Origin: Pochonia chlamydosporia 170
Taxonomy: Eukaryota; Ascomycota; Sordariomycetes; Hypocreales; Clavicipitaceae
NCBI RefSeq assembly: GCF_001653235.2
Contig: NW_019154057.1
Location: 33,484 to 97,483, forward strand
DNA: 64,000 nt
Reading direction: 5' to 3'
This document shows, one piece after another, positions 53,476-64,000 of this stretch. The notes beneath the pieces are model-generated. The model searched no databases, was not told the origin of the DNA, and saw nothing but the letters and a program-made list of their open reading frames with translations. The position numbers were made by a program, and so were the translations under genes. Within the stretch, counting starts at the first letter, position 1; each line of letters starts with the position of its first letter.

Positions 53476-55896
53476 ATGTTAATTCGCAGTGTATTGAATA
53501 CAATAGCTTTACAAGCCGTCGATAAGACTCTTCTAATGCTGGCTATGGCGCACCCTCCAGGCTTCCCCGAACCGTCTGAAACGCTACCTGTCGACTCAGC
53601 AGATGAATCTATTAGTGACTCCGATGAATGTAACGAGATCGATGAATCTGAGGATTGGAATGGTGAACCATGGGAGGCGGTCTTTCCATCGGACTCTCCT
53701 CTTCTAACAACAACTTATGAGTCTCTTGAGTTGCTCCTCGACAGCCTAAAGGAGTTTTGTGTTCAGAATCGGATGGGCCTCATCACGATACGAAGTCAAA
53801 AGAATAAGGCGAAGACTAGAACAATAAAATGTGAGCTTGTCTGTGATAAGAGTCGGTATTATAAGCCCAGAGAGTCAATCGCCAAAATACGGAACACGAA
53901 TACAACGAAGTTGGCCGCCAACTGCCCGTTCAAAGTTATCGTTCAGTCCCTCCATGCCAACAACTACGAATGGTCCATGAGAGTTGTCAGCTCCCTTCAT
54001 CGAGACCACGGGCCATCACAAGGCCTCACCGAGCACTACCAATGGAGAAAGTTAACAGACGAACAAATGAACCTCCTGAAAGATCTTTGTCTTGACAAGA
54101 CGATCTCTTCTCGATCCGTTCATAAGCAACTGTGCCAAAAGTGGCCTCAGATTGCTATTCGCAGGACAGATATATATAACTGGCGATGGAAAGTCAACCA
54201 AGCCAAACGTCAAGGCTACGGCCCCGCCAATGACTTTGTACGGACGCTCTCTGAGTCGAAGAGAGTCTGGATATGGGGCTTAGACTGGATTCATGATGAG
54301 TTCCGTTTTCGAAATGCCGCTTGGGCTTATCATAAAGGGGGAAAGATGTGGCAACAATTCTCGTCATGTCTCCAGATTGACGCTACATATAAGACCAACT
54401 GCTATAAAATGCCTTTGGTTACTGTCGTAACTGTATCGTCGGAGAAGACGTCCATGCCAATTTGTTATGGCCTTCTTAATAACGAACAAGTTGCTACTTA
54501 TGAGTGGTTCCTCCAACAGCTGTCGAGATTCCAACAAGCAGGCAACATCGCGCCGCCAAAAGTTATTATCACGGATAAGGACGACCAGCTGCGTGCTGCA
54601 GCACGGCAAATATTTCCTAATGCGCAACTTCAGCTATGTGTCTTCCATATCAACAGCAATGTGGTCTTATCTATTAAGAAGTGGTGGAAGAAAACCGATG
54701 GCTCTGAGACAGATAGCGATAGTGACAATGCAGATACTGCTGACATTCAAGAGATGGAACGTGGGAATGTCAATGTTAAAGATATGAAGGATTCCAAACT
54801 TGGCGCTGTTCCCAAACGAGTATTAAAAACTCGAGCTGGTCTGTACCTCCTCTGGAGACATATGGTATTTAGCAGATCGGAGGACGAGTTCAATCAAGCA
54901 TGGCGGCAACTTCAAGAGACCTTTGAACACCAGGAGCACATTCTGAGTTATCTCAAGAGCACATATTTACCTTTGAAGAAAGAATGGGCATGCTGCTATA
55001 CTCGCCATTATCGGAACTTCGGTTTGATTACGACAGCACCGGCCGAGTCAAACCATCATTCTCTGAAGACCTACAACCTATCCCTTCGGTCCGACCTCCC
55101 TGATGTCGAAGAGGCCACAGCTAGTCAGACAGTGGATAAACGTCTGCTATATAAAGACAAAATACAACAAGCAAACACCACCATTCGGAACCAGTTCTCA
55201 GGAAGAGAGTGGCTTGGCCAGCTGCCTTTAAGTGTCACTCGTTGGGCACTAGACCAACTCAACGAGATCCACAGGCTTATGGAATCAGGCCAGATCTCCA
55301 AGAAGCCTTTACTAGCGTGTACAGGCTCTACTAAGGCTCAATACGGCTTGCCTTGTGCTCACATGCTCCTCAGGTTAGCTGATCAAGATAAGCCACTGAA
55401 GAGGGAAGACTTGGATCCATTTTGGCACATCAAACGATCTCGAGAAATTGACGATCCTCTTCTTCAGGTACAGCGTCCTCCGATGGGAATACCCAAGGGA
55501 CGACCACAAAATGGCGAACCATTTGGCAACGAACGTGCGATTCCCGATCATCAACTTGCGCCTCAAGGGTCAACACGAAGTGGCGTTAAGAGGTCAGCAC
55601 GTCGGAACTACTCTCAATTCGAGCTAGGGTCAACTCTTGACGAGGAAGACGCAGCCGACCTACCAGACCAACAACAGCCTCGGCGAAAACGGAGTAAAGT
55701 TTCTGCTAGAGTCACAACTCGAGATACTCGTCAACAGGCAAAGGGACACAGGGGCGGGAATAATCCAGCTAAACAGCATCATTCTCCAGATGTAGAGGAG
55801 GACCATAAAATAACGAAGATTTTGCTTGCGAAGGGACAGAAAAAGTGGAAGGAAAAGGAAAAGGTTGGTGATAGCATTGTAGTTGCAACGGATTAA
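53476..55896 (+). CDS. Mutator-like transposase (MULE/FAR1 type), 806 aa
   Basis: Single exon, ATG at 53476. The N-terminal 75 residues are acidic. A FAR1/WRKY-like DNA-binding module follows, with C in KCELVCDKSRY, C in ANCPFKVIVQ and H-x-H in SSLHRDHGPS. The central MULE transposase core has LQIDATYKTNCYKMPLVTVV (first catalytic Asp), VIITDKDDQLRAAARQIFP (second Asp), CVFHINSNV, and an acidic AESNHHSLKTY region that may hold the catalytic Glu. A SWIM-like zinc motif (C--GLPCAHML) lies near residue 620. The C-terminus is basic (RRKRSKVSAR) and likely nuclear. Length matches the fungal Hop-type transposases (about 830 aa). The frame is fully open. Confidence 0.9.
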   Translation: MLIRSVLNTIALQAVDKTLLMLAMAHPPGFPEPSETLPVDSADESISDSDECNEIDESEDWNGEPWEAVFPSDSPLLTTTYESLELLLDSLKEFCVQNRMGLITIRSQKNKAKTRTIKCELVCDKSRYYKPRESIAKIRNTNTTKLAANCPFKVIVQSLHANNYEWSMRVVSSLHRDHGPSQGLTEHYQWRKLTDEQMNLLKDLCLDKTISSRSVHKQLCQKWPQIAIRRTDIYNWRWKVNQAKRQGYGPANDFVRTLSESKRVWIWGLDWIHDEFRFRNAAWAYHKGGKMWQQFSSCLQIDATYKTNCYKMPLVTVVTVSSEKTSMPICYGLLNNEQVATYEWFLQQLSRFQQAGNIAPPKVIITDKDDQLRAAARQIFPNAQLQLCVFHINSNVVLSIKKWWKKTDGSETDSDSDNADTADIQEMERGNVNVKDMKDSKLGAVPKRVLKTRAGLYLLWRHMVFSRSEDEFNQAWRQLQETFEHQEHILSYLKSTYLPLKKEWACCYTRHYRNFGLITTAPAESNHHSLKTYNLSLRSDLPDVEEATASQTVDKRLLYKDKIQQANTTIRNQFSGREWLGQLPLSVTRWALDQLNEIHRLMESGQISKKPLLACTGSTKAQYGLPCAHMLLRLADQDKPLKREDLDPFWHIKRSREIDDPLLQVQRPPMGIPKGRPQNGEPFGNERAIPDHQLAPQGSTRSGVKRSARRNYSQFELGSTLDEEDAADLPDQQQPRRKRSKVSARVTTRDTRQQAKGHRGGNNPAKQHHSPDVEEDHKITKILLAKGQKKWKEKEKVGDSIVVATD

Positions 55897-56020
55897 GGTA
55901 GGAAGTCACCCTGGTGTGGTAGCAAAGTACTACTCAGGCACTGTAAGTAGTTGTTGGTATGGTGGAAATACTGGAGATATCACTTGCAGCAAATTTGACC
56001 GGGACATTATCGGAGACTGC

Positions 56021-56084
56021 TGTGGCTGAATGTGGGGGGGTGCGTCCGAATAGAGATTTGGGTGCGTCCGATTAAAGACTGTCT
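56021..56084 (-). repeat. Right 64-bp TIR of the Mutator-like element
   Basis: Inverted, identical partner of 53108-53171. Confidence 0.9.
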
Positions 56085-57582
56085 AAAAGAAAGTACATTG
56101 CCGCTATAAGATGTGACCAAACATTGACTGCCGTATCGAAAGCATCTGACCGTCAGTTAAATGTCCCTAAAATGGTGAGGGAATTAGCGCGAGGAATAGT
56201 TACCTGTCTCGTGGTCCAGAAAATACTCGTAAATGATCTCACAACAGAATAGGATGCATGGCTGATATGTGGGTTAGCTTCGAGCATCTGGGTTTTGCTG
56301 AAGAGCCCTAACCGGTATCCAGATTGAATGTAAACATTGTCTCTGGTGTGCAATGTCAGAGTTAAGTCAAATGTTGGGCCTTTTTGTACTGACACACCTC
56401 TGCCACGATGCTATGCATTGACACATTTCTTATCAGACGTTGGATCCGTGAACGGTTTGGGATAAACCTACCTGCATCCGCCGATAGGAGGAAGGTTTCA
56501 GCTCTCATGTTTGTACTCATGGGGAGTAGGACCCAAAAGGTTGAGAAGCTGGGAAATGTCTTGTGACCAGCCGGAAGTCGAATTGCAAGTAACCCGGTGG
56601 TGGACTTCAAAACAGAGTCTCCGCGTTTCTGTTTTACTCAGCTATTTCCTCATTTCGTGACTGTTAGTGATAGTGCTTAGACCTGCTGGGGATTGCGTGC
56701 TACAGGGGGTAAAAAATGATGCTAAGTCGCCTTGCACGTATTATAGGTCACGTTCGCTATTTCACCGAATCACACAATAAGAACGACTAATAGTGTTATC
56801 CAAGCTATTCTCTCGAATCTTGTCTCTCGAATCTTGTCTCCCACAGGCCCTCTCGGTCGTCATCCTTGTATCCCAGTCTATCTGCGTGAGTTGGGGCACG
56901 CAATTCCTGGTAATTTACGCTTTCACCGGCAGACGAGTCGCTATCATGGCTTCACGCGCGAATTGCCTAAGCATGATGCTGGCACCACAGTTCCGGAAAC
57001 CACTACTTTATATCATCGGGTCACTGTTCACAGCTCATTGGTGATGCCCGCGTGAAAAAACTAAATTGATTATTCTCACGACTCTTTATCTAACTAGTTA
57101 GCTTAGTATGAGATAATATAAATTGATAAACTTCACCGCTAGTTGTCAAACACCGCTGTCAAGTGTCCCCTGCTCTATATATCCCCATGCAGCTGTGATA
57201 GGAAGCAGGAAGTCTCTGCTTGTGCTCAAGCGATAATTGGTTGTTGACTTTCGCGTCTACGATAGTTTTTGATCTCGTTGCCTTACACTTTTCAAGTACG
57301 ACTAAAAGTTGGAGTATGGATAGAATTTTTGGGTCCAATATCTTCCTACCTTTTCCTTACCCCATCCATGTAAGGGCTGCCAAAAACTACACGTGTGGGG
57401 TCCTCAACCGTTCACAACATGTCACTAACCTGCCGGTGTAAATCTTCCGGCCTCTAAACTCATCGCACTTCTCTAGGGTACGGCTTCCTGCCCCAGACAA
57501 CGAACGTAGGCTGGTATGAGTGAATACGCATATCGCAGAGATCGCGCCGAACGTTGACGAGGCACACCTAGTCGTCCATCAA
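56085..57582. other. Intergenic region right of the MULE
   Basis: About 1.5 kb without a recognised gene. Open frames at 56793-57055 show no family similarity. Confidence 0.4.
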
Positions 57583-58926
57583 TCAGCGCCCGCAATGTAA
57601 TGTCATGCGTTGTGTCAGGAAGCACTTGCTCACCTCGATTTCGGCAGCCGAGCGATTAAACCCGTGATGAAGCAAGTGGTAAGAGAAAGCAGATAGTCCT
57701 TGGAGAATATTGGCACCCCATAACAGCCCAATTTGCTTTAGGAAACGGTTCTTGGGCCAAGGACCAAGCGGCACTTTGTAGACGCGCTGTTGAACGTCGA
57801 CGAAGCCAACCCGCTCATATACTTCTTTGAGAGTAGCACCTATGAGCGCCGGGCGATTGAGCTTGTCCGAGGCAAGTATTAGGTCGCTGATCCAGGAGAC
57901 AAGCGGCCCAGATGGATCCAGAGTACCGTCATCACAGCTGATATTGCAATCGACTTCCTGCGACTCAAACCAACCGCCGGGTTCGAGTTCCTCAAAGGCC
58001 TGGGCAGCAATCTGAGTCTCAAAGTTGGACCAGCAGCCGGCTGTGGTACGCGTGTGGATAAAATCGAACTTCTGCGGGAAATCCCATCGATCCGTCCTAT
58101 ATTTTTGGGATGTCACGATTCCTAGTCAGGTTCGAACGGCACAACTCATAACAGGAACAAAACGAAAATGTGCTGTTTTCTAAGCAATCGCCCATATATC
58201 AAGAACTTACGCGTCTTCAATGTAAAATCGGACATTGGGGGGAACATGATTGGTTGTATAGGTGATAGATCTGTGGCAATAACTGTTGACTTAGGAAAAT
58301 CATCCGCCATTTCGATGGCCCAGTCGCCAATACCGGTGGCGAGATCGAGAATGAAGCGGGGAGGGTCTGAAGTTGAGATGGGGGTAAAGAAAAGCTTCCC
58401 GTCTATGAGTCGTTTCATGATCGGGCCCTGAAACGCTAAGCGTTCTTGTTCTAGCTCGTCGTTGGGAAAAGCGTATGCTGTAGGTTTGGCTCGGGCTTTA
58501 GTGTGGCTAGTCGACGTTACATATACGGAGGCGGCATTTACACCCGGCTCGAAAGGCGTGATATGTGCGGCCAAATAACTCGGGGTAGTTTTGGATGCTG
58601 TCAGAGAGGGATATGTCTGATATTGATGCAATATCGCTCCTGCGTAAAGGGAACTTATTAGTCTCCTTGAATGCGCTACTGCTGCTTTTGTGGAAGATGG
58701 AAGAAGCCTACATCTCGTCTGACTGCAATCATGCAATATATGCCCTGGTGTTAGTAGGGATCGTGTGCTGGCAAAATTCTCTGTAAATTCGGAGACCTAC
58801 ATCTACTTCGAATCTCAATGTTGACGACTCGAAAGTGAACTCGAAATCTTGCAGATCTTGGATTCCAGCCTTGGGCGCATCCTCACCCTCAGCGGTGGCG
58901 CCAGGGTCACGTACTGCGTCTGGCAT
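57583..58926 (-). pseudogene. LaeA-like SAM methyltransferase, frame broken at a C run
   Basis: The LaeA-type methyltransferase family includes regulators of secondary metabolism and development in fungi. Minus-strand landmarks in order: MPDAVRDPGATAEGED (58926), GRTYHAFRAG (about 58575), AYAFPNDELEQERLAFQG, DGKLFFTPI, motif I FILDLATGIGDWAIEMADDF, VIATDLSPIQP, then RWDFPQKFDFIHTRTTAGCW, EELEPGGWFESQEVDC, GLLWGANILQGLSAFSYHLL and a stop at 57583. At least three small introns are needed. The segment after SPIQPIMFPP is out of frame by one base at six C (58237-58242); with seven C it reads NVRFYIEDA, the family pattern. It is a recent pseudogene or a homopolymer error. The terminal part appears shorter than in typical LaeA proteins. 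Confidence 0.7.
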
Positions 58927-60944
58927 GTCCGGCTAATAAATCCAATGACGTACTGGGATTTTGGCTTTCAAACCGTCAATTTCTCACATCGGAGAGCACG
59001 TAAATCAACGGGACCCGCCAATGAGAGAAAATAAAGGGAAAAAGAAGGTCGCGCGAGGGCCTTGGCTTGTCCCGTGATGTAGTTCCCTTAATAAACTACC
59101 TGGGTGCCTTGGTAGCCAAGTTGAAGATAGGTACGTCACTAATTTAAAAGCGATAACATAACAGCTCCCTGGGATTATAATGTTGGGGCATCGAATGACA
59201 GGGGTTAATACTGATTTTGGTACCACGACCAGGGTCCAGGGCTGATGTGCTCAGAGCAAGGCCAACCTGCAGAGACGGCAAGTAATTTAAGGGAATGGCC
59301 CCCCCCTGTGACCTCCGGCAAGGTGGCCTTTAGCAAATAAGGCATCCCAGCGTAATGCCTTGGTAGAGTGGGGTTGAAATTGCCAATGCCAATCTGCTGT
59401 TGCCAGGCACAATATCGTTGGCCCTTAACCTTGACACGAATGCAGACCTGCGCCAAATGAGCAGACCTATACAGAGTACAGGTACATAGTTGCATGCCTA
59501 GGCACCTAGGATAGTGTTTGCTTCCCACCAGCTGTTATCGTACTGTGTTTGTGTACGTGCATTCATTCTGGTCGATTTTCTGAACTGTTTGCAACAAGCC
59601 TAACCAAGCACCCCTAGGGCAGATGTGGAGATGGGCGGTGAGAAGCCTCCCGACGCCTCTGGCGGTCAGACAGGACCAGTGGGTAACCTGTCGAAACCCC
59701 CGACATTACTGGCAACAAACGAAGTACGTAGCCTCACGCAAACCAAGTCCTTGGCGTTCCCGACCGCTTGGCACAAACGATATGGGCGCACATACGGACT
59801 TCATGTACAGAGAACCCAATGGCGCCGGCCAATGGTTGGAATCTGTCGTGATTTGGCGACGCTATTCTCTGTTTTGGCTTCTGGATCCCTCGGCAATTGC
59901 ATTGCATTGGGACCATGCTTCCAATATTAAACCCCAATCTCCCCTTTCCTCCGGCGTTTGTGGCTCTTTGTCTCCCGATTTGCATTCTTCTTGTACCACT
60001 CTTTGCTATTTGCCGAAGCCTTTGGGCATGCTATTGGTCAACTTCACCACAGCAGTTCATCCTTGTGCGTTTCCACAGTACCTACCTAATTGGGGTCAGT
60101 GTACATGGCGATGGAAATGTCTGCAATTATTGACCGTATTCATCATTGTCTGTTCTGATGTCACTTAAAAGGGGAGGTGATTTTAGAAAAGTAGGGATGT
60201 GTGTATACAATTTCATATCTCCTTCCGCCAAACCTACCAGGTTACTTCCGCCTTAACCACTTACTACCTCTGACATCGCAGTGATCTCCTCGCCAGCTGC
60301 TGCCCCTTTCAGACACCTAAGCATGTATTTTGTTGGTGCAAATCCAGATATGCACTTCAACCATATAAACCAGAATTATGCAAATTGAACCAGTTCAATA
60401 TTAGGTTAGATCGCGTAGTAAGTTAATTACACTTTTGAGATAATTCTTGGCTTCCTGGTTTGACCAGAAAGCATGGTCGTGCTGCAACTGCTCTTGCGAG
60501 TTCAACAGCGAACGACCCCCGTTCATTTCAACCTCCCCGATGACTGAATGGGATTAGGTACCTGGCGGGGTGAAGGGAGCACTAACCTTGCGGAAGTTCC
60601 CGTTTCTGCTCGCACCACCTCCTGTTTTGGTGCCTGCAAAACAGCAACTGGGATGATGGTGGAACTCGTGGCGGCCAATGCACTGACGGAACCCCGTACC
60701 AATTACCACATCAAATCTGGTCTGGTATGAGCACTCCTCCGCCTTCGGACCTAAGGCCCGCGTCACGCTCCAGGACGAAAATTGAGAAACCGATTAGATC
60801 TTGTCTCTCGGTGTTCGTTACGGCCATTTGGATTATATTTTTCTATACATTACTAATGTCTATTACATTATATGGCTTTGTCCAATGAGCCGGTTCCATT
60901 TCCATCGATGTTGTTCGTGTACGAAACCTCCTGGTAGCTGTGAG
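58927..60944. other. Intergenic region, nothing recognised
   Basis: About 2 kb; frames at 59623-60168 are open but lack similarity, codon bias or splice structure. No repeats were recognised. Confidence 0.4.
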
Positions 60945-61100
60945 AGGCTGCTGTTTGTTCGATGGAAGGGTTTTGCAATTGTCTGTCTAAAGCTAAGAGA
61001 ACAGGGAGAGAAAGCAAGCTCGCGACCATATGATTGCGGCGTGGCAGCTTAGGTGAAAATGAATTAATTTACAGATATCGGACGGGCGTAACCCGTGACA
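60945..61100 (+). mobile_element. MITE-like element, copy 2 (diverged)
   Basis: Aligns with 8465-8673 over most of its length. Conserved blocks are an AAGGGT followed by ATTGTCTGTCTAAAGCTAAG, a central GCTCGCG, and an AATTTACAG followed by the hairpin ACGGGC-GTA-ACCCGTGACA. The left hairpin is degraded. No target duplication was recognised. Confidence 0.5.
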
Positions 61101-61335
61101 GACCGTAAGCCCATGACCACATATGACTTGCGATGGAATCAAGCAGCTCATACTGTTTTGTATGCACGGCCGACGCTCGATGCCTAGCGGCAAGTTTGCT
61201 GAAATATTAAGCAGTCTGATCATGTTTCTGTGTCGCTGATTTGACTGTTCTTCGAGCCCTTGAAGATATTCGTCGCAGTCCATTTCTGGCAGAACGATAA
61301 TGCCTCTCTGCAGGTACCTGCTGCCCTTGCCTCTT

Positions 61336-61749
61336 TCAGCGTGACCTCTTTCTGACCCGTGGAGGACGATATATGTGCCCACTGCCAGGTACCTGAGTCC
61401 TATGCAACTTTATCTGTTCACCCTTACCAGGTCCGTCAAACTTGGTCACAATCAGATAGCAGAAGATGTTTGGTCCAGCAATGTACGCTCGATCCCTTTG
61501 GCCAAAGCCAGTTATGCTTGATATAAATGCAAGCCTCGCTGTTTGACCCGGTGTGCGGTCGGCTTCTTCCATATGTGCTCCATAGGTCGTCTTCCCCACT
61601 GGTAGGGTTATAGCCATCTCGTCCATGTCTAGAAACTCGCCGTCTTTGCATGTCATCGGAATGCTATAGCCGCATTCAGTCTTGACATCCGTGTTGTCTT
61701 TCTTCACATGAAAATTTCGGGGCAAATCACGTCCGTTTGTAGTATCCAT
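61336..61749 (-). CDS. Hypothetical protein, 137 aa
   Basis: ATG at 61749 (starts MDTTNGRDLPRNFHVKKDNT). Mixed alpha/beta composition (GYSIPMTCKDGEFLDMDEMA, ARLAFISSITGFGQRDRAYI), ending in a basic tail (RPPRVRKRSR). No signal peptide, helix cluster or family is recognised. Good length for a single-exon small gene, but support is limited. Confidence 0.35.
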   Translation of the reverse strand: MDTTNGRDLPRNFHVKKDNTDVKTECGYSIPMTCKDGEFLDMDEMAITLPVGKTTYGAHMEEADRTPGQTARLAFISSITGFGQRDRAYIAGPNIFCYLIVTKFDGPGKGEQIKLHRTQVPGSGHIYRPPRVRKRSR

Positions 61750-63395
61750 GCTTGCAGCTTGCTTGTTGATACAAGGTCCACGTTGACACGAAGAATCCTG
61801 TATTGCTGTCGATTATTGATGAATCCAGGACGTAACTATAGCTGGTTATATGCTCCACACTCTCTGTCAGAGTGATGCAGTTTCCCAAGTTCAGGTCTAC
61901 GAGCTGATCGGATAGTTATCTTAAATATGCACAAGTTCTTACCGTAGGATCATCCTCGCGTGACATAGCTCCATGTTACTTCTGATAGGTCAGTGACGGA
62001 ATAGGTTGACTGTTAGGTAGTGGCAAATACGTCATGAACAGAAGGGATTCGACTCGATGACGGCTAATTCCGCTGCTTGCAACATACGTGGAGAGCCGGT
62101 GAGACAAGCGCGGCATTCCCCGTCTCGCATTGTTACCAGCCGTGGGCAGCTCTGCCGCGCCTGTGACGGAACCCTTGGTTGTGCTGCGACGCAGCTAGAG
62201 TGAATGGCTGACTGATTTGGTGTCCCAATTTGTTCGTGAGGTCATGAATAGTGGCTGGCATGTTTGCAGTTCAAGGATGCAATGTCTAAGTTGGTATGGA
62301 GATGAGCAGGTTCATGTTGCAAGACGGTGTTATCCATACTGGCCCACCGGTCCAGAGAGCCTCAAACCCCAGCGTCAGCTTCTTGTCCATCCAGAAAGTT
62401 GGTAGACAATGTGGTTGTCCATTCAACAAGCCACCTGACCGACCATCATAAATCGAACCTACATATACTACTAGTATTAGAGAGTTACTGTTATATTTAG
62501 GACGATAGTTAGATACGTTTCGAGTGTATCAAGTTACAGCTTTATAATAACTAGGCCAAGATAGGACACAAGTCCTCCATCCTCCGCCATAACGGGGCTT
62601 TTATATAGCTTAACTCTTCCACGGGTGTATATTAGATTCATGGTTCGCGATAATAATGAAGCCACTCTAAATGCTCTACGATTCCTAATAGTACTCTTCT
62701 CCTATGAACCCGTTTGTTAGGTAGCAATGGCATCTGACTACCTAAAACTTCGTGCTACAGTGATAGGTTGTTCCAGTTCCTTTGCCTGCGGTCATACAAT
62801 TCAGTCGCGACTGTTGGGGTCATGCAAGAGGTAGCTGCTTGTCCTCCAGCCCCAACCACCATATATATTCCACACGTGAAATAGGACAGGTCACATTTCT
62901 CATTGAGCGATAACGCATAGCATCATTTTATTTGGAGAGTTGACTTTTTTCTCTAGCCCTAGCCATGCCAAGATGGTGTGCACTGGTTCCCCCATTGGCC
63001 GGTGTCGGTATATGTTTGCTCCTATTTCGATTATCGGCCATCAGCCTCCCGCGAAAGTTTGAAGGTTTACCATATTCCTCTCCGGAGTAATTGAGCGCCA
63101 GCCACAGATCGACGTACCACCAGTCTGTGCACCTAAATAAGCACTCAGTGTTTCCAAGTAGGATCATGCAAATGCATGACCAACTCATGTTTCAGCTTTT
63201 GGTTGGGACCGAAGTCGAGATAGACATAACGCCATCATTATGTAACGTAAGTTCTGTATGGATCCCCTTAGATATACTGCCGATAGGTCCCAAATATGTC
63301 TCTGTTCTCCGGGGTGTCCAACTTGGCGTTCATAGTAGTCTCACATCAAGGAAATCGATCGATGTATATGTTGGGGTTCCTGTGAGGGAATCATG
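61750..63395. other. Intergenic region, nothing recognised
   Basis: About 1.6 kb of AT-rich non-coding sequence. Small frames at 62217-62405 and 62928-63188 are unsupported. Confidence 0.35.
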
Positions 63396-63545
63396 TGACC
63401 TGCCCGTTTAATGAATGTCTCACTTTGTGAGCATTGTGTAAATAGCTTCAGCCAGAGTTCCTTTACGGGTTCTCTTTTTCTCCTTGTGAATAATCGCTTC
63501 ATCCAAGTCGCACTCGACCTTGTTCGTGCACTCGTACCGTTTGTC
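63396..63545 (+). repeat. About 150-bp dispersed repeat, copy 2
   Basis: Same orientation and order of blocks as 12262-12418 (TGTGTAAATAGCTTCAG, ATCCAAGTCGCACTCGAC). This copy lacks the solo LTR. Confidence 0.55.
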
Positions 63546-63659
63546 GTGCAGTACAGCTCCTGTCACTTTGTGATCTGTCGGTTGCCCAACCACCTGGCAA
63601 GCGAATTCGGATTAGTGATTTCGTCTGGAGCATTGCGCGAGTCATGTGGCTAATTTGTT

Positions 63660-63840
63660 GATTGTGGTGTGATAAAATTGGTTCTTTAGTGTGGGTGTGC
63701 TGTTAATTGGTGTGACTGGTTGTTAATTGACTGATTACTTTGTTAGGTTAATTGATTGATTGGTTGTTAATTGACTAATTGGTTGTTATTTATTGGTTGA
63801 TTGGTTTGTTGGTTTGTTGATTAGTTGCCAGTTGTTGAAA
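63660..63840. repeat. TTGATTGGTTGTTAATTGA-type low-complexity repeat
   Basis: G/T/A-only sequence built from imperfect TTGATTGGTTG and TTAATTGACTAA units over about 180 bp on the plus strand, at the right edge region of the window. Confidence 0.7.
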
Positions 63841-64000
63841 TGTTCATTACGATTGATGCTGGTTCGGGTGAAAATTTAGTTTTCGGGGTGTTTTGGTGAG
63901 GTTTGAATGCCACAGAATGTGTGGTACGGTTGGGTGCTGGAATCGATAGTCGCGTCGTGGACGGTGATCTATCGAAGAGGGGTGTCGGTGAATAATATGT

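Larger units (their letters stand above)
53108..56084 (+). mobile_element. Mutator-like (Hop/MULE-type) transposon, complete
   Basis: About 2977 bp. Identical 64-bp TIRs lie at 53108-53171 and 56021-56084, starting AGACAGTCTTTAATCGG and containing two copies of the CGGACGCACCC motif and a run of seven C. An intact 806-aa transposase lies between. The flanks read TAA on both sides if the TIR starts one base later; a longer 8-10 bp duplication typical of Mutator-type elements was not seen. Perfect TIRs suggest recent activity. Confidence 0.85.

Noticed and set aside
56793..57055. Overlapping frames downstream of the MULE
   Set aside because: Two overlapping frames of similar length, neither with recognisable similarity or a gene structure.
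59623..60168. 181-aa plus-strand frame
   Set aside because: Low-support frame with irregular composition and an overlapping alternative; no family recognised.

Overview
The window is genomic DNA of a filamentous ascomycete (Pezizomycotina), probably a sordariomycete and perhaps Hypocreales. The evidence is short (about 45-75 bp) GT-AG introns with CTAAC/CTGAC branch sites, a Zn2Cys6 regulator, two bZIP regulators, a LaeA-like methyltransferase, a cry-DASH remnant, OrsD-type zinc proteins, and typical fungal transposons (Helitron, pogo/Fot-like, hAT, Mutator-like, Tad-like LINE, solo LTRs). No bacterial-style operons, rRNA, tRNA or CRISPR arrays were seen. The order-level assignment is inference.

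Layout. 0.2-6.4 kb: a Helitron whose Rep/helicase gene reads as one three-exon gene on the minus strand. 6.6-7.0 kb: a deleted relic of the hAT family found intact at 48 kb. 7.0-8.4 kb: a two-exon gene of unknown function. 8.5 kb: a MITE whose second copy lies at 61 kb. 9.4-11.7 kb: a pogo-like element with about 99-bp TIRs, TA target duplication and a damaged transposase. 12.4-12.9 kb: a solo LTR. 15-16 kb: a three-exon gene with a SANT/Myb-like region. 16.3-18.6 kb and 39.5-41.8 kb: two diverged copies of a 2.4-kb unknown repeat in inverted orientation, bracketing about 21 kb.

The bracketed segment carries an acidic unknown protein, a four-exon seven-helix membrane protein, OrsD-type zinc protein remnants, a seven-exon Zn2Cys6 transcription factor, a pogo-type transposase stub, a SUMO-like relic, an ATF-type bZIP gene, a cry-DASH start, and a Tad-like LINE with an internal deletion and a nested insertion. 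Right of it lie a second bZIP gene (one base out of frame), a truncated PP2A B56 paralogue, an intact hAT element (48.3-50.7 kb, perfect 8-bp target duplication), a G-alpha C-terminal fragment, an intact Mutator-like element (53.1-56.1 kb, identical 64-bp TIRs), a LaeA-like methyltransferase pseudogene and a poorly coding tail.

Overall this is an accessory, transposon-dense compartment. Complete-looking elements (hAT, MULE, Helitron) sit among relics and partial copies of normally conserved genes (B56, G-alpha, SUMO, cry-DASH, LaeA-like). Three genes lose their frame at a homopolymer, so either young pseudogenes or base-calling errors must be considered. Intron and exon coordinates were derived by hand from splice motifs and reading-frame continuity.
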